DNA from: CBDDFV01 sp965227335
GTDB lineage: Bacteria > Planctomycetota > Phycisphaerae > Phycisphaerales > SM1A02
Direction: 5' to 3'
Length of the DNA stretch: 64,000 nucleotides
NCBI GenBank assembly: GCA_965227335.1
Contig: CBDDFV010000010.1
Span: 248,001-312,000 of the forward strand
In this document: piece after piece, positions 1 through 9,278 of the stretch
Layout: every line of letters starts with the position of its first letter
How positions within the stretch are numbered: position 1 is the stretch's first letter
The notes under the pieces: generated by a model
What the model saw: only the letters and a program-made list of their open reading frames with translations
Told to the model about the DNA's origin: nothing
Database searches by the model: none
Translations under genes and position numbers: made by a program

Positions 1-1
1 T

Positions 2-1726
2 CGGGCGCGGGACACGCCGGCGACGGCCCGTTCGCTTGACGGCGTGATCGGCGCGATGATCTGGGCGGCGGCGGTGATCGTCCCGGTGGTGGTGCTGATC
101 GTCCGGTGGCCGGCGTGGTCGGCAGTGGGTCAGTTCGTTGACTTCTACGGGCGTGACTTCGTGAACACGTTCACGCTGGCGGCGATCACGGGCTTCATCG
201 GCGCGGCGGCGACGGTGGGGCTCGCCTGGCGGGCGGCGGGACGCACGCGAGGCGCGACGTGGCTGATGCGGGGGTTCGCCGCGGGCTGGTGCGTGACGGC
301 GGTGCTGCCGGCGACGCTGATCAGCACGGGGCTGGAGGCGGCGTTCAACCGGCCGGGGCTGGGCTGGGTGTACGGGTCGGCGTCGATCGTCGGCGTGGGG
401 CTGCTGGGTCGGTTCCTGATCGTGGCGGCGTTCTTCGGGCGGGGGGCGGCGTCTTCGGAATCACGATCGGTGCGGGATTCCCGACGTCTCGATGGCGGGG
501 ACGGATTCGTTTCGTATGTTCAGAGCATGGGTACGAGTGTGGGTTCACCATTGATCGCGGGCTCGGTCGCTGCGGGGGCGACGATGCTGACGCTGGGCAT
601 GAGCGAGATCCACGTGACGGCGCAGGTGCAGCCGCCGGCGTTCCGCGCGCTGGCGGGCGGGGTGTTGAACGCGATGCACTATCAGCGGCCGGACACGGTG
701 ATTCTGGCCACGGCGTTCGTGATGGGGCTGGCGATTGTCGCCGCGACGGCGATCGCGACGGCCCTGTGCGTGCGGGGGCGTGTCGGCGGTCGGACGGGGT
801 GGGCGGCGATGGTCGCCCTCGTGGCGATTCTCGCGCCGGGGTGCAGCGACGGTCCGGGCGAACCGGGCGGCCGGCTGGAGCCGACGCTGGTGTTCGGGGC
901 GAACGGAAGCGGGCTGGGGCAGTTCTTCTATCCGCGGGGGATCGCGGTCGATGCGGAGCGGGAGTACGTCTACGTCGTCGACAAAACCGCGCGGGTGCAG
1001 CGGTTCGGGTTCGACGGGATGCCGCAACTCGCGTGGTCGATGCCGGCGAAGGAGAACGGAAAGCCGACGGGTCTGAACGTGGCGCCGGACGGGCGGGTGT
1101 TCGTGGCGGACACGCACTACTGGCGGATCATCGCGTTTGATCCCGAGGGGCGGGAGGTCATGCGTTTCGGCGGTTACGGCGAGGGGCCGGGGGAGTTCAT
1201 CTATCCGACGGACATCGAGTTCGGCGCGGACGGCACGATCTACGTGTCGGAGTACGGGGGCAACGACCGGGTTCAGGCGTTCACGCCGGAGGGGGAGTAC
1301 CTCTTCGAGTTCGGAAGTCTGGGGGAGGGTCGGGAGGAGTTCCTGCGGCCGCAGTCGATGGCGTTCAGCCGCGACCGGTCGGAGCTGTTCATCGCGGACT
1401 CGTGCAATCACCGGATCGTGGTGGTGGATCCGCGGGGCGAGGTGCAGCGAATCCTCGGAGGCCAGACGGATCAGGGGCCGGGGCCGCTGCGGTATCCGTA
1501 CGATGTGGACGTGCTGGCGGACGGGTCGCTGCTGATTTCGGAGTTCGGCGGCAACCGGATCCAGCAGCTTGATCCGACGGACGGTCGATCGCTGGGGACC
1601 TGGGGCGTTCTCGGGGCCGCGCGGGGGGAATTGAAGTATCCTTGGGGGGTGGACGGTGCGGGCGGGAGGACGTTCGTGCTCGATTCGGGCAATCACCGGG
1701 TTCAGGTGATCGCCACGCCGCGGTAG
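2..1726 (+). CDS. ABC transporter permease (3' part) fused to an NHL-repeat propeller; 5' end outside window
   Basis: The reading frame is open to the left window edge, so the start lies upstream. The first ~250 visible residues are hydrophobic and look like the second half of a binding-protein-dependent permease of the iron/thiamine type: an EAA-like loop (RRLDGGDGF) is followed by TLGMSEIHVT, a PPA segment, an LNxxHYxR motif and a last helix. Without a stop the frame continues through VALVAILAPGCSDG, which resembles a lipoprotein signal, into six NHL repeats (YPRGIAVD, GLNVAPDG, YPTDIEFG, RPQSMAFS, YPYDVDVL, YPWGVDG), enough for one six-bladed propeller. An extra C-terminal helix would put the propeller on the outer face of the inner membrane. 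An in-frame GTG at 770 preceding RGRVGGR could also start a separate lipoprotein; I cannot decide between the two. The substrate is unknown. Confidence 0.8.
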   Translation, partial: RARDTPATARSLDGVIGAMIWAAAVIVPVVVLIVRWPAWSAVGQFVDFYGRDFVNTFTLAAITGFIGAAATVGLAWRAAGRTRGATWLMRGFAAGWCVTAVLPATLISTGLEAAFNRPGLGWVYGSASIVGVGLLGRFLIVAAFFGRGAASSESRSVRDSRRLDGGDGFVSYVQSMGTSVGSPLIAGSVAAGATMLTLGMSEIHVTAQVQPPAFRALAGGVLNAMHYQRPDTVILATAFVMGLAIVAATAIATALCVRGRVGGRTGWAAMVALVAILAPGCSDGPGEPGGRLEPTLVFGANGSGLGQFFYPRGIAVDAEREYVYVVDKTARVQRFGFDGMPQLAWSMPAKENGKPTGLNVAPDGRVFVADTHYWRIIAFDPEGREVMRFGGYGEGPGEFIYPTDIEFGADGTIYVSEYGGNDRVQAFTPEGEYLFEFGSLGEGREEFLRPQSMAFSRDRSELFIADSCNHRIVVVDPRGEVQRILGGQTDQGPGPLRYPYDVDVLADGSLLISEFGGNRIQQLDPTDGRSLGTWGVLGAARGELKYPWGVDGAGGRTFVLDSGNHRVQVIATPR

Positions 1727-1888
1727 GCCTGGCGGTTCGAGGGCGGATTCGGGGACGTGGTCCGGTTCGCTGGTTTTGGTTCGCCGGCCGGCCGGCTGAA
1801 TTCGATGGTTGAGGGTCGCGGCAGACGCGGCCATGCAGACCGACGGGCAGACCCGCCGTTCAGAGACGTCCAGGTTCGCAGGTCCCTC

Positions 1889-4800
1889 ATGTTCGACTCC
1901 TACACGCTCGACTTCGAGAAACCCGGCTGGCTGCTGCTGTTGCTGCTGATCGCGCCGTGTTTCTATCTCGCGTGGAAGAGCGTGGGCGGGCTGTCGGCGA
2001 CGAAGGCGTACGTGAGCTTCACGCTGCGGACGCTGGTGATCACGTGCCTGGCCGTCGCGATGGCGGAGCCGGTGTGGTCGAAGCGGGGCGAGGGGCTGAC
2101 CACGGTCGTGTTGCTCGACCGGTCGAACTCGATTCCGGGACGGCTGAAGGAGGAGTCGCTGGAGTTCCTGCGGGCCGCCGCGCAACAGAAGCCGGAGGAC
2201 GAGGACCGCGTGGCGGTGATCACCATCGGCAAAGAGGCGTCGATCACGGCGATGCCGGATCGGTTCTCCGACGTGACGCCGGGGCAGGATGCGGGGGATC
2301 GGACGGCGACGAATCTCGCGGCGGGGATCAAGCTCGCCCTGTCGATCGCGCCGACGGACACGGCGAACCGGCTGCTGCTCGCATCGGACGGGAACCAGAA
2401 CATCGGTTCGGTGAGCGAGGCGGCGGACATCGCGCGGGCGAACGGCGTTCCGATCGACGTGCTGGTGATCGAGTACGACTTCGCAAACGAGGTCATCTTC
2501 GACAAGATCGTGACGCCCTCTTCGCGGGCGCGGGTCGGTCAGCCGATCAATCTGAAGATGGTGCTCCGCAGCCAGGCCGAGGCGTCGGGCACGGTGTATC
2601 TCTATATCAATGACGAGCGGGTGGCGTTGAGCGGGGCGCCGGGCGGCGGCTATGCGGTGGATCTGCAGGCGGGGGTGACGCCGCTCACGGTTCCGGTGAC
2701 GCTGGAGACGTCGGGTCCGCATCGATTCCGGGCGGAGTTCGAGGCGGACGATCCGGCTCAGGATCGGATCGAGACGAACAACACGGCCGAGTCGGTGATG
2801 TTCGTGAGCGGCGAGGGCAAGGTGCTGATCGTGGACGAGGGGTTCACGCAGTCCGCCGCGCTGGCGCAGGCGTTGATCGAATCGGGCATCGCGGTGGACG
2901 TGATGGGTCCGGAGGCGATCGACAGTCCGGTGTTTCTGTCGGGGTACGACGCGGTGGTGCTGGCGAACATTCCGCGGTGGTCGTTCGACGATGACCAGGA
3001 TCTGATGCTGCATTCGTACGTGCATGATCTGGGGGGCGGTCTGATCATGCTGGGCGGCGACACGTCGTTCGGGGCGGGGGGGTGGATCGACTCGCAGGTC
3101 GCGCGGGCGTTGCCGGTGAAGCTCGACCCGCCGCAGACGCAGCAGATGCTTCGGGGCGCGCTGGCGTTGATCGTGCACTCGTGCGAGATGGCGCAGGGGA
3201 ATTACTGGGGCGAGCAGGTCGCGATCGCGGCGATCGAGGCGTTGTCGCGTCTCGATTACGTCGGACTCTACGAATACGGCATGGGGGCGACGTCGCGGGC
3301 GTTCCCGATGCAGGTGGCGGGCGACAAACGGGCGGCGATCGCGGCGGCGAAGAAGCTGGTGATGGGCGACATGCCGGACTTCGGCTCCGCCATGCGGGAC
3401 GCCCACACGGACCTCGTCAACACCGACGCGGGCCAGAAGCACATGATCATCATCTCGGACGGCGACCCCTCGCCGCCGAGCCAGGCCCTGGTGCAGAAGT
3501 TCATCAACGCGCAGATCTCGGTCACCACGGTGATGGTCGGCGGGCACGGCACGGGGATGGACCGCACGCGGATGCAGGCGCTGGCGAACGCGACGAACGG
3601 TCGGTTCTACAACGTCAACAACCCGATGAACCTGCCGCAGATCTTCATCAAGGAGGCGCAGGTCGTTTCGCGTTCGCTCATCGTCGAGGGCGATCTCTTC
3701 CAGCCGCAGGTGATCAGCGGGCTGCCGGGACCGGTCGAGTCGTTCCGGGCCCTGCCGCCGATCGAGGGTTACATCCTCACCGCGGCCCGCGAGGGACTCA
3801 GCCAGATCCCGATCGTGGTGACGAATTCCGAAGGCGCCGATCCGATCTACGCGTTCTGGAACTACGGCCTCGGCAAGTCGGTCGCGTACACGTCCGACCT
3901 CACGGGCAAGTGGGGCGCGGCGACGGTGAGCTGGGCGGACTTCCGTCCCTTCTGGGAACGCACCGTCCGCTGGGCGATGCGTCCGAGCGGACCCGTCAAC
4001 ATCATGGTCAACACGCAGCGCGACGGCGAGCGCGCGATCGTGGAGATCGAGGCGGTTGACGCGGAGGCGTCGTTCCTGAACTTCCTGCAGACCCGCGCGG
4101 TCGTGCTCTCGCCGGGCGGCGAACCGCAGGCGCTGAGTCTGCAGCAGACCGGGCCCGGCAAGTACCGCGCCGAGTTCTCGACCGAGGAGACCGGGGCGTA
4201 CCTGATCAACGTGAACTACTCGGGCGGCGAGGGCGAGAACGAGGTGCGGGGGTCGGTGCAGGCGGCGGTCGCGGTGCCGTATGCCGAGGAGTACCGGACC
4301 GTCAAACATAACGCCGCGCTGCTCAACGAACTCGCCGAGCGCACCGGCGGTCGTCGGATCCAGGCGACCGATCCGCAGCTCGTGAACCTGTTCGAGCGCG
4401 AGGGTCTGGAGCCGCCGAAGAGTCCGAAGCACATCTGGGATTTCGTGCTCGTGCTCGCGGCGTCGCTGTTCATTCTCGACGTGGCGTCCCGGCGGCTCGC
4501 GTTTGATCCGCGGGCGATTTCGCGGATGTTCAACCGGCTCGTGGGCTCTCGGGAGGCGAAGGGCGACGCCACGCTCGAGGCGTACAAGCGGGCGCGGGCG
4601 TCGGCGAAGACGCGTCGGGGCGAGAAGGATGACGCCCCGACGGCGGCCCCCGCCGATCCGAGCGTCCGGTTCGATGCGGACGAAGCGGATCCGTCGGTGC
4701 GGATGGACGTGAGCGGCGAGGCGGACGCGGCGGCGACGGGCGATCGTCCCGCGCGGGTGGAGCGACGTGCGGCGCCGAGCGAGAAACCCGCCGCGGACGA

Positions 4801-4912
4801 CGAAGGCGAGAGCGACTACACCTCGCGTCTGCTGCGGGCGAAGCGTCGGGCCAAGGGCGAGGACGGCGGCGGGGACGGGGATGATCAGACGAAGGGCGAC
4901 GGCGATGCCTGA
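1889..4912 (+). CDS. Large membrane protein with VWA, glutamine-amidotransferase-like and second VWA domains
   Basis: The start is taken at the ATG at 1889 (MFDSYTLDFEKPGW), giving 1007 residues; the frame is open further upstream but reads as non-coding, Arg-rich sequence. Two helices lie near residues 13-30 and 43-60. VWA domain 1 carries an intact MIDAS-like DRSNS at 77-81. From ~310 to ~420 follows a class I glutamine-amidotransferase-like fold (KVLIVDEG, GGGLIMLGGDTSFGAGGW) with no visible catalytic Cys. A second VWA follows (~425-600) in which the DxSxS motif is replaced by VHSCEM, so metal binding is doubtful, although IISDGDPS is present. A beta-sandwich region, one helix near 850-870 and a charged low-complexity tail complete it. 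It heads an operon with moxR, DUF58 and BatA-like genes (8-base overlap with moxR). The role is probably envelope complex assembly or sensing; this is inferred from context. Confidence 0.85.
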   Translation: MFDSYTLDFEKPGWLLLLLLIAPCFYLAWKSVGGLSATKAYVSFTLRTLVITCLAVAMAEPVWSKRGEGLTTVVLLDRSNSIPGRLKEESLEFLRAAAQQKPEDEDRVAVITIGKEASITAMPDRFSDVTPGQDAGDRTATNLAAGIKLALSIAPTDTANRLLLASDGNQNIGSVSEAADIARANGVPIDVLVIEYDFANEVIFDKIVTPSSRARVGQPINLKMVLRSQAEASGTVYLYINDERVALSGAPGGGYAVDLQAGVTPLTVPVTLETSGPHRFRAEFEADDPAQDRIETNNTAESVMFVSGEGKVLIVDEGFTQSAALAQALIESGIAVDVMGPEAIDSPVFLSGYDAVVLANIPRWSFDDDQDLMLHSYVHDLGGGLIMLGGDTSFGAGGWIDSQVARALPVKLDPPQTQQMLRGALALIVHSCEMAQGNYWGEQVAIAAIEALSRLDYVGLYEYGMGATSRAFPMQVAGDKRAAIAAAKKLVMGDMPDFGSAMRDAHTDLVNTDAGQKHMIIISDGDPSPPSQALVQKFINAQISVTTVMVGGHGTGMDRTRMQALANATNGRFYNVNNPMNLPQIFIKEAQVVSRSLIVEGDLFQPQVISGLPGPVESFRALPPIEGYILTAAREGLSQIPIVVTNSEGADPIYAFWNYGLGKSVAYTSDLTGKWGAATVSWADFRPFWERTVRWAMRPSGPVNIMVNTQRDGERAIVEIEAVDAEASFLNFLQTRAVVLSPGGEPQALSLQQTGPGKYRAEFSTEETGAYLINVNYSGGEGENEVRGSVQAAVAVPYAEEYRTVKHNAALLNELAERTGGRRIQATDPQLVNLFEREGLEPPKSPKHIWDFVLVLAASLFILDVASRRLAFDPRAISRMFNRLVGSREAKGDATLEAYKRARASAKTRRGEKDDAPTAAPADPSVRFDADEADPSVRMDVSGEADAAATGDRPARVERRAAPSEKPAADDEGESDYTSRLLRAKRRAKGEDGGGDGDDQTKGDGDA

Positions 4913-5975
4913 GGCGACCGCTCCCGACGCGACGCTGACGCTGCCGCCGCTGGGGGCGGGCGGGCTCGAGGACGTCGAGGCCGCCCGCGAGGCGTGCGAG
5001 GCGTTCCGGACGATCTTCAACGCGTTGCGGTCGGAAATCGGGCGGGTGCTGATCGGCCAGGACGAGGTGGTCGAGCAGACGCTGATCGCGTTGTTCTCGC
5101 ACGGCCACGTGCTGCTGGAGGGCGTGCCGGGTCTCGGCAAGACGCTGCTCGTCCGGACGCTGGCGCAGTCGCTGCATCTGCCGTTCTCTCGGATTCAGTT
5201 CACGCCGGATCTCATGCCGGCGGACATCGCGGGCACCACGATCGTGGTGGAGGACGGCGAGTCGGGTCATCGGTCGTTCAAGTTTCGTCCCGGCCCGATC
5301 TTCAGCCAGCTCGTGCTCGCGGACGAAATCAACCGGGCGACGCCGAAGAGCCAGTCCGCGTTGCTGGAGGCGATGCAGGAGCGTTCGGTGACGGTCGGTT
5401 CGGAGACGCACCGGTTGTCGGAGCCGTTCTTCGTGATGGCGACGCAGAACCCGATCGAGCAGGAGGGCACGTACCCGTTGCCGGAGGCGCAGCTCGACCG
5501 GTTCATGTTCAAGGTGCAGGTCCCGTTCACGACGCGGAAGGAGCTGAACGAGATCATGCGGACGACGACGGTGACGAAGGCGGCGGAGGCGCGTCGGATT
5601 CTCGACGCGGACCGCATCCTTGATGCGCAGCGGCTGGCGCAGCGGATCATCGTGGCCCCGCACGTGCAGGATTACGCGATCCGTCTGGTGCTGGCGACGC
5701 ATCCCGGGGGCGAGCACATGCCGCCGGGGATCGAGCCGTGGGTGTCGATCGGGGCGAGTCCGCGGGGGGCGCAGGCGCTGATTCGGGGGGCGAAGGTCGC
5801 CGCGCTGATCCGGGGCCGGTACGCGGTCGCCTTCAAGGACATTCAGGCGGTCGCCCATCCGACGCTGCGGCACCGGATCCTCCGGAGTTTCGAGGCGGAG
5901 GCGGACGGGATGTCGACGGATGCGATCATCGATCGGCTGCTCGAGGGCGTGCCGACGGAGCTGGAAGACGAGTAA
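4905..5975 (+). CDS. MoxR-family AAA+ ATPase
   Basis: The ATG at 4905 overlaps the end of the preceding VWA gene by 8 bases and gives 356 residues, normal for MoxR proteins. Visible motifs are Walker A GVPGLGKT, Walker B LVLADEINRA, sensor 1 ATQNP followed by IEQEGTYPLPEAQLDRF, and the C-terminal lid. MoxR ATPases act as chaperones that activate or assemble VWA-containing partners, often at the membrane. The partners are plausibly the three flanking products (VWA protein upstream, DUF58 and BatA-like downstream), all on the same strand with gaps of at most 43 bases. The longer in-frame extension upstream is Arg-rich overlap with the previous gene and is not used. Confidence 0.95.
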   Translation: MPEATAPDATLTLPPLGAGGLEDVEAAREACEAFRTIFNALRSEIGRVLIGQDEVVEQTLIALFSHGHVLLEGVPGLGKTLLVRTLAQSLHLPFSRIQFTPDLMPADIAGTTIVVEDGESGHRSFKFRPGPIFSQLVLADEINRATPKSQSALLEAMQERSVTVGSETHRLSEPFFVMATQNPIEQEGTYPLPEAQLDRFMFKVQVPFTTRKELNEIMRTTTVTKAAEARRILDADRILDAQRLAQRIIVAPHVQDYAIRLVLATHPGGEHMPPGIEPWVSIGASPRGAQALIRGAKVAALIRGRYAVAFKDIQAVAHPTLRHRILRSFEAEADGMSTDAIIDRLLEGVPTELEDE

Positions 5976-6018
5976 GCGACCCACGCAGGACGGCGGGATG
6001 AATCCCGCTTAACGAATA

Positions 6019-6951
6019 ATGTCACGATTCGGTGTTTCAACCACGCCTCCGCCCAAACGCGTCGACGATCTGATCGGCAGCGATCTGCTCGCGCGGCTTG
6101 ATCAGCTCGACGTCGTGTCGCGCAAGATCTTCGCGGGCAAGCTGCAGGGCGAACGCCGCAGCAAGAAGCGCGGCATCAGCGTCGAGTTCGCCGACTATCG
6201 TCATTACACCCACGGCGACGACCTCCGTTTCGTCGACTGGAACATCTACGCCCGGCTCGACAAGCTCTTCCTCAAGATGTTCCTCGAGGAGGAGGATCTC
6301 TCGCTGATTCTCGCCGTCGACTGCAGCGCCTCGATGAACTGGGGCGAGCCGAACAAGTTCCACTTCGCGCAACGGCTGGCGATGGCCCTCGGCTACATCG
6401 GCCTCATCAACCACAACCGCGTCACGCTCTACGGCTTCAACGAGCACGAGGTCCGTCCGCTGTCGAGTCTGCGGGGGCGGCGCCGGACGCAGGAGATGGG
6501 ATCGTGGCTGCTCGACCTCGAACCGGGCGGCGGCTCCGGGTTCGAGGATGGGATGCGTTCGATTGCGCTCGGCCGGCAGGGCAAGGGCGTGATGGTGGTG
6601 CTCTCCGATTTCATGCTCAAGGAAGGGTACGAGAACGGGCTGCGGTACCTCGGCGGGTCGCGGGGCTTCGACACGTTCTGTCTGCAGGTGCTCAGCCCGC
6701 AGGAAATCGATCCCGGCAAGCACGGCCTGTCGGGGGACCTCAAGCTCACCGACATCGAGGATGAGGACGTCGCGGAAGTGACGGTCTCCGCCCCGCTGCT
6801 CAAGAAGTACAAGGACAACCTCGACGCCTACTGCGGCGCGCTGCGCGAGTTCTGCGTGCGGCGCGGCATGATCCACGCCCTCGTCGACACCGGCGTCGAC
6901 ATGAATCAGCTCCTGCTCGAGTACCTGCGTCAGCGGGGGCTGCTGCGATGA
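6019..6951 (+). CDS. DUF58 domain protein
   Basis: 310 residues. The DUF58 signature is clear: DYRHYTHGDDLRFVDWN near residues 59-76 (family pattern R.Y..GD..R.IDW), followed by a VWA-like fold beginning LAVDCSASM near 97-106, a degenerate MIDAS. DUF58 proteins are found almost invariably beside MoxR ATPases and BatA-type VWA membrane proteins. It has no helices and is likely soluble or peripheral. The stop overlaps the start of the next gene as ATGA, so the two are probably translationally coupled. Biochemical function is not established for the family. Confidence 0.93.
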   Translation: MSRFGVSTTPPPKRVDDLIGSDLLARLDQLDVVSRKIFAGKLQGERRSKKRGISVEFADYRHYTHGDDLRFVDWNIYARLDKLFLKMFLEEEDLSLILAVDCSASMNWGEPNKFHFAQRLAMALGYIGLINHNRVTLYGFNEHEVRPLSSLRGRRRTQEMGSWLLDLEPGGGSGFEDGMRSIALGRQGKGVMVVLSDFMLKEGYENGLRYLGGSRGFDTFCLQVLSPQEIDPGKHGLSGDLKLTDIEDEDVAEVTVSAPLLKKYKDNLDAYCGALREFCVRRGMIHALVDTGVDMNQLLLEYLRQRGLLR

Positions 6952-8951
6952 TCAACTGGCTGACGTGGATGAACGGCGCCATTCTCGCGGCGGCGGTGAT
7001 TCCGCCCCTGCTGCTGCTGTACTTCCTGCGTCTGCGTCGGCGCGAACATGTCATGCCGTCGACGCTGCTGTGGCGGACGTCGGTCGAGGACCTCCGGGCG
7101 AACGCGCCGTTCCAGCGGCTGCGTCCCAGCATTCTGCTCTTTCTGCAACTGCTCGTGCTGGCGTTGATCGCGCTCGCGGTGATGCAGCCGCAACTGCAGG
7201 GCGGGGCGCCGCTCGGCGGCAAGACGGTGATGCTGATCGACATGTCCGCCTCGATGAACGCGACGGACGCCGAGGACGGACGCACGCGTCTGGAGATCGC
7301 GACCGAGCGGGCGCGGGAGCTGATCCAGGAGCGGTACGGGGGCGGGCTGTTCACCGATCCGTCGGGCGAGACGATGATCATCGGATTCCATGATCGCGCC
7401 GAGATGCTGGTGCGGTTCACGAACTCCCGCCGCGAACTCCTGGCGGGCCTCGAGCGGATTCGTCCGACGGACGGCGAGAGCCGGATCGAGGATGCGCTCA
7501 AGCTGGCCCGGGCGTACACGACGAACGTCAACCCCGACAGCGCGCGTCCGGTCGCGGAGGCCGCGACGCTGGAGCTGTTCAGCGACGGTCGGATCCAGGA
7601 TCTGGAGGAGCAGGTCATCCGGCGGGCGCAGGGTGAGTCGATGACGTTCTATCCGATCGGAACGGCGGACGCGGACAACGTCGGCTTCGCAACGATCTCG
7701 GCGGAGCGTCCGTACGACAACCCGACGGAGATCCAGGTGTTCGCGGCCCTGGTGAACTTCAATCCGACCCCGGTCGAGTGCGATGTGCAGTTGTCGGTGA
7801 ACGGCGACATCCGGGCGGTGACGCCGGAGCCGGTGCGGGTTCCCGCGGCGGAGACGGACGAGACGTCGGGGCTGATCCTGGCGGGCCGGGCGACGGTGGT
7901 GTTCACGCCGTTTGCGCAGCCGGCGGGGGCGGTGATCGAGGTGACGAATCTGCGCACGGATGATCTCGCATCGGATAACGCCGCGCGTCTGGTCGTGCCG
8001 CCGCCGAAGGAGCTGCAGGTCGCGCTGGTGACGTCGCGTCCGAATCCGTATCTGCGGGCGGCGCTGGAGGGGATCCGGATGCAGCCGGTGGTGGCGATGT
8101 CGCCGACGCGGTTCGAGGCGCTCGGGCGGGAGAACAGTCTCGACGAGTTCGACGTCATCGTGCTCGACGATCACGCCCCGACCGATCCGCCGCCGGGACG
8201 GTACCTGAGCTTCGGGGCGACGCCGCCGCTCGAGGGGCTGACCGAGTACGGCGAGGGCGGACCACAGCTGATCATCGATTACGACCGCGATCATCCGATC
8301 ATGCGGTTCGTGAGTCTCGACGACATCGTGGTGCAGAAGTTCCGGCTCATCCAGCCGGGCGACGACGTGACGGCGATCGCGGAGATCAACAACGACGGGG
8401 CGATGACGCCGGCGGTGGTCGAGATTCACCGCGGCGGGCTGCACGTGATCCACTTCGCGTTCGATCTGCTCGACAGCACCCTGCCCATCGACCGGACGTT
8501 TCCCACGTTCGTCGTGAACACGATCGAGTATCTCGGCGCGTCCGGCCAGACGATCACGGCCCGCGGGTTTCAGCCGGGCGGCGTGATCACCGATCGTCTG
8601 CCCCGCGAGGCGTCGAACATCGTGGTGACCACGCCGGACGGGCGGACCGAACGTCCGTCCGTGCTCGATCCCGCGGCGTTCAGCTGGGGACCGATCCGGC
8701 AGGCGGGCGTGTACACGATCAACTGGGACGAGAACACCGACGCCCCGCCCCGCGCGTACGCGTCGAACCGTTTCGCCGATCGCGAGGGCCTGATCCAGAC
8801 CGCAACCAACGTGGTGCTGAGCGAGGATCAGGTCGAGGGCGAGGTCGGAGCGGGCGACACGTACATTCCGCTGTGGCCGTGGGCGGTCGGGGCGTGCCTC
8901 GCGTTGCTGATGGCGGAATGGTGGGTCTACCACCGGAAATCGCTGGTGTAG
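6948..8951 (+). CDS. BatA-like membrane protein with VWA domain
   Basis: 667 residues. The N-terminal BatA domain has two helices (about 11-27 and 61-79) separated by the loop RLRRREHVMPSTLLW. A VWA domain follows with an intact DMSAS motif at 98-102. The middle is a long beta-rich periplasmic region, and a C-terminal helix (LWPWAVGACLALLM) near 642-660 is followed by a basic anchor. It is the last gene of the VWA-moxR-DUF58-batA operon, starting within the DUF58 stop (ATGA). The family was named from Bacteroides aerotolerance (bat) clusters; a role in periplasmic stress or complex assembly is inferred only. Confidence 0.92.
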   Translation: MINWLTWMNGAILAAAVIPPLLLLYFLRLRRREHVMPSTLLWRTSVEDLRANAPFQRLRPSILLFLQLLVLALIALAVMQPQLQGGAPLGGKTVMLIDMSASMNATDAEDGRTRLEIATERARELIQERYGGGLFTDPSGETMIIGFHDRAEMLVRFTNSRRELLAGLERIRPTDGESRIEDALKLARAYTTNVNPDSARPVAEAATLELFSDGRIQDLEEQVIRRAQGESMTFYPIGTADADNVGFATISAERPYDNPTEIQVFAALVNFNPTPVECDVQLSVNGDIRAVTPEPVRVPAAETDETSGLILAGRATVVFTPFAQPAGAVIEVTNLRTDDLASDNAARLVVPPPKELQVALVTSRPNPYLRAALEGIRMQPVVAMSPTRFEALGRENSLDEFDVIVLDDHAPTDPPPGRYLSFGATPPLEGLTEYGEGGPQLIIDYDRDHPIMRFVSLDDIVVQKFRLIQPGDDVTAIAEINNDGAMTPAVVEIHRGGLHVIHFAFDLLDSTLPIDRTFPTFVVNTIEYLGASGQTITARGFQPGGVITDRLPREASNIVVTTPDGRTERPSVLDPAAFSWGPIRQAGVYTINWDENTDAPPRAYASNRFADREGLIQTATNVVLSEDQVEGEVGAGDTYIPLWPWAVGACLALLMAEWWVYHRKSLV

Positions 8952-8963
8952 CGCGACGCCCAG

Positions 8964-8982
8964 CCCCCGGCGCCGCCGGGGG
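8964..8982. terminator. GC-rich hairpin after the batA-like gene
   Basis: A perfect 8-base inverted repeat, CCCCCGGC, three-base loop, GCCGGGGG, lies 13 bases after the stop of the BatA-like gene. No T-run follows, so intrinsic termination is uncertain. The same arms recur at 9238-9256. Confidence 0.45.
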
Positions 8983-9135
8983 TTGCGCACCACATGGCAG
9001 AACGCTCGGCGACACCGAGCCGCGTTGAACTGACCGACGCAGCGGGCGGCGCACGTGTCAACCAGCGTCGAAAGACGCTCGAGCGTTCCCACGATCGCGG
9101 TGGACGGCGTGGCCCTTGCGTCTCGTGGTCGCGGC

Positions 9136-9241
9136 GGACGGCGGATGGTCGTGGCTTCACCCTGGTGTCGAGGTGGACGGGGGGTGGTCGTGGCTTCACC
9201 CCGGGGTCGAGGTGGACGGCGGGTGGTCGTGGCCTAACCCC
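9136..9241 (+). repeat. 39-base tandem repeat, about 2.7 copies
   Basis: Units start at 9136, 9175 and 9214; the third is cut off. Units 1 and 2 differ at only a few positions. The period is a multiple of three, and in one frame it would encode a 13-residue unit around DGGWSWLHPGVE, but there is no convincing gene there. It fills most of the 327-base interval between the BatA-like gene and the zinc-ribbon gene, which otherwise holds only two hairpins. Confidence 0.85.
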
Positions 9242-9256
9242 CGGCGGAGCCGGGGG
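9238..9256. terminator. GC-rich hairpin next to the tandem repeat
   Basis: A perfect 8-base inverted repeat with arms CCCCCGGC and GCCGGGGG around GGA, the same arms as the hairpin at 8964-8982. It lies 22 bases past the end of the zinc-ribbon gene on the minus strand and directly abuts the tandem repeat. It may serve as a bidirectional terminator. Confidence 0.45.
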
Positions 9257-9278
9257 CTGGTGCGTGGTGTCGGCGGGA

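Noticed and set aside
1757..1888. Longer N terminus for the VWA protein from GTG 1757
   Set aside because: The extension is Gly/Arg-rich and precedes the hydrophobic start MFDSYTLDF without homology to it.
545..5140. 1531-codon open frame on the minus strand
   Set aside because: Its translation is Arg/His/Pro-rich with no motif and lies antisense to the VWA and MoxR genes; it is a by-product of high GC content.
6930..9092. Long minus-strand open frame over the BatA-like gene
   Set aside because: Arg/His-rich, no motif, fully antisense to a clear gene.
9136..9241. CRISPR-like array
   Set aside because: The 39-base units are directly tandem with no unique spacers, and no cas genes are present.
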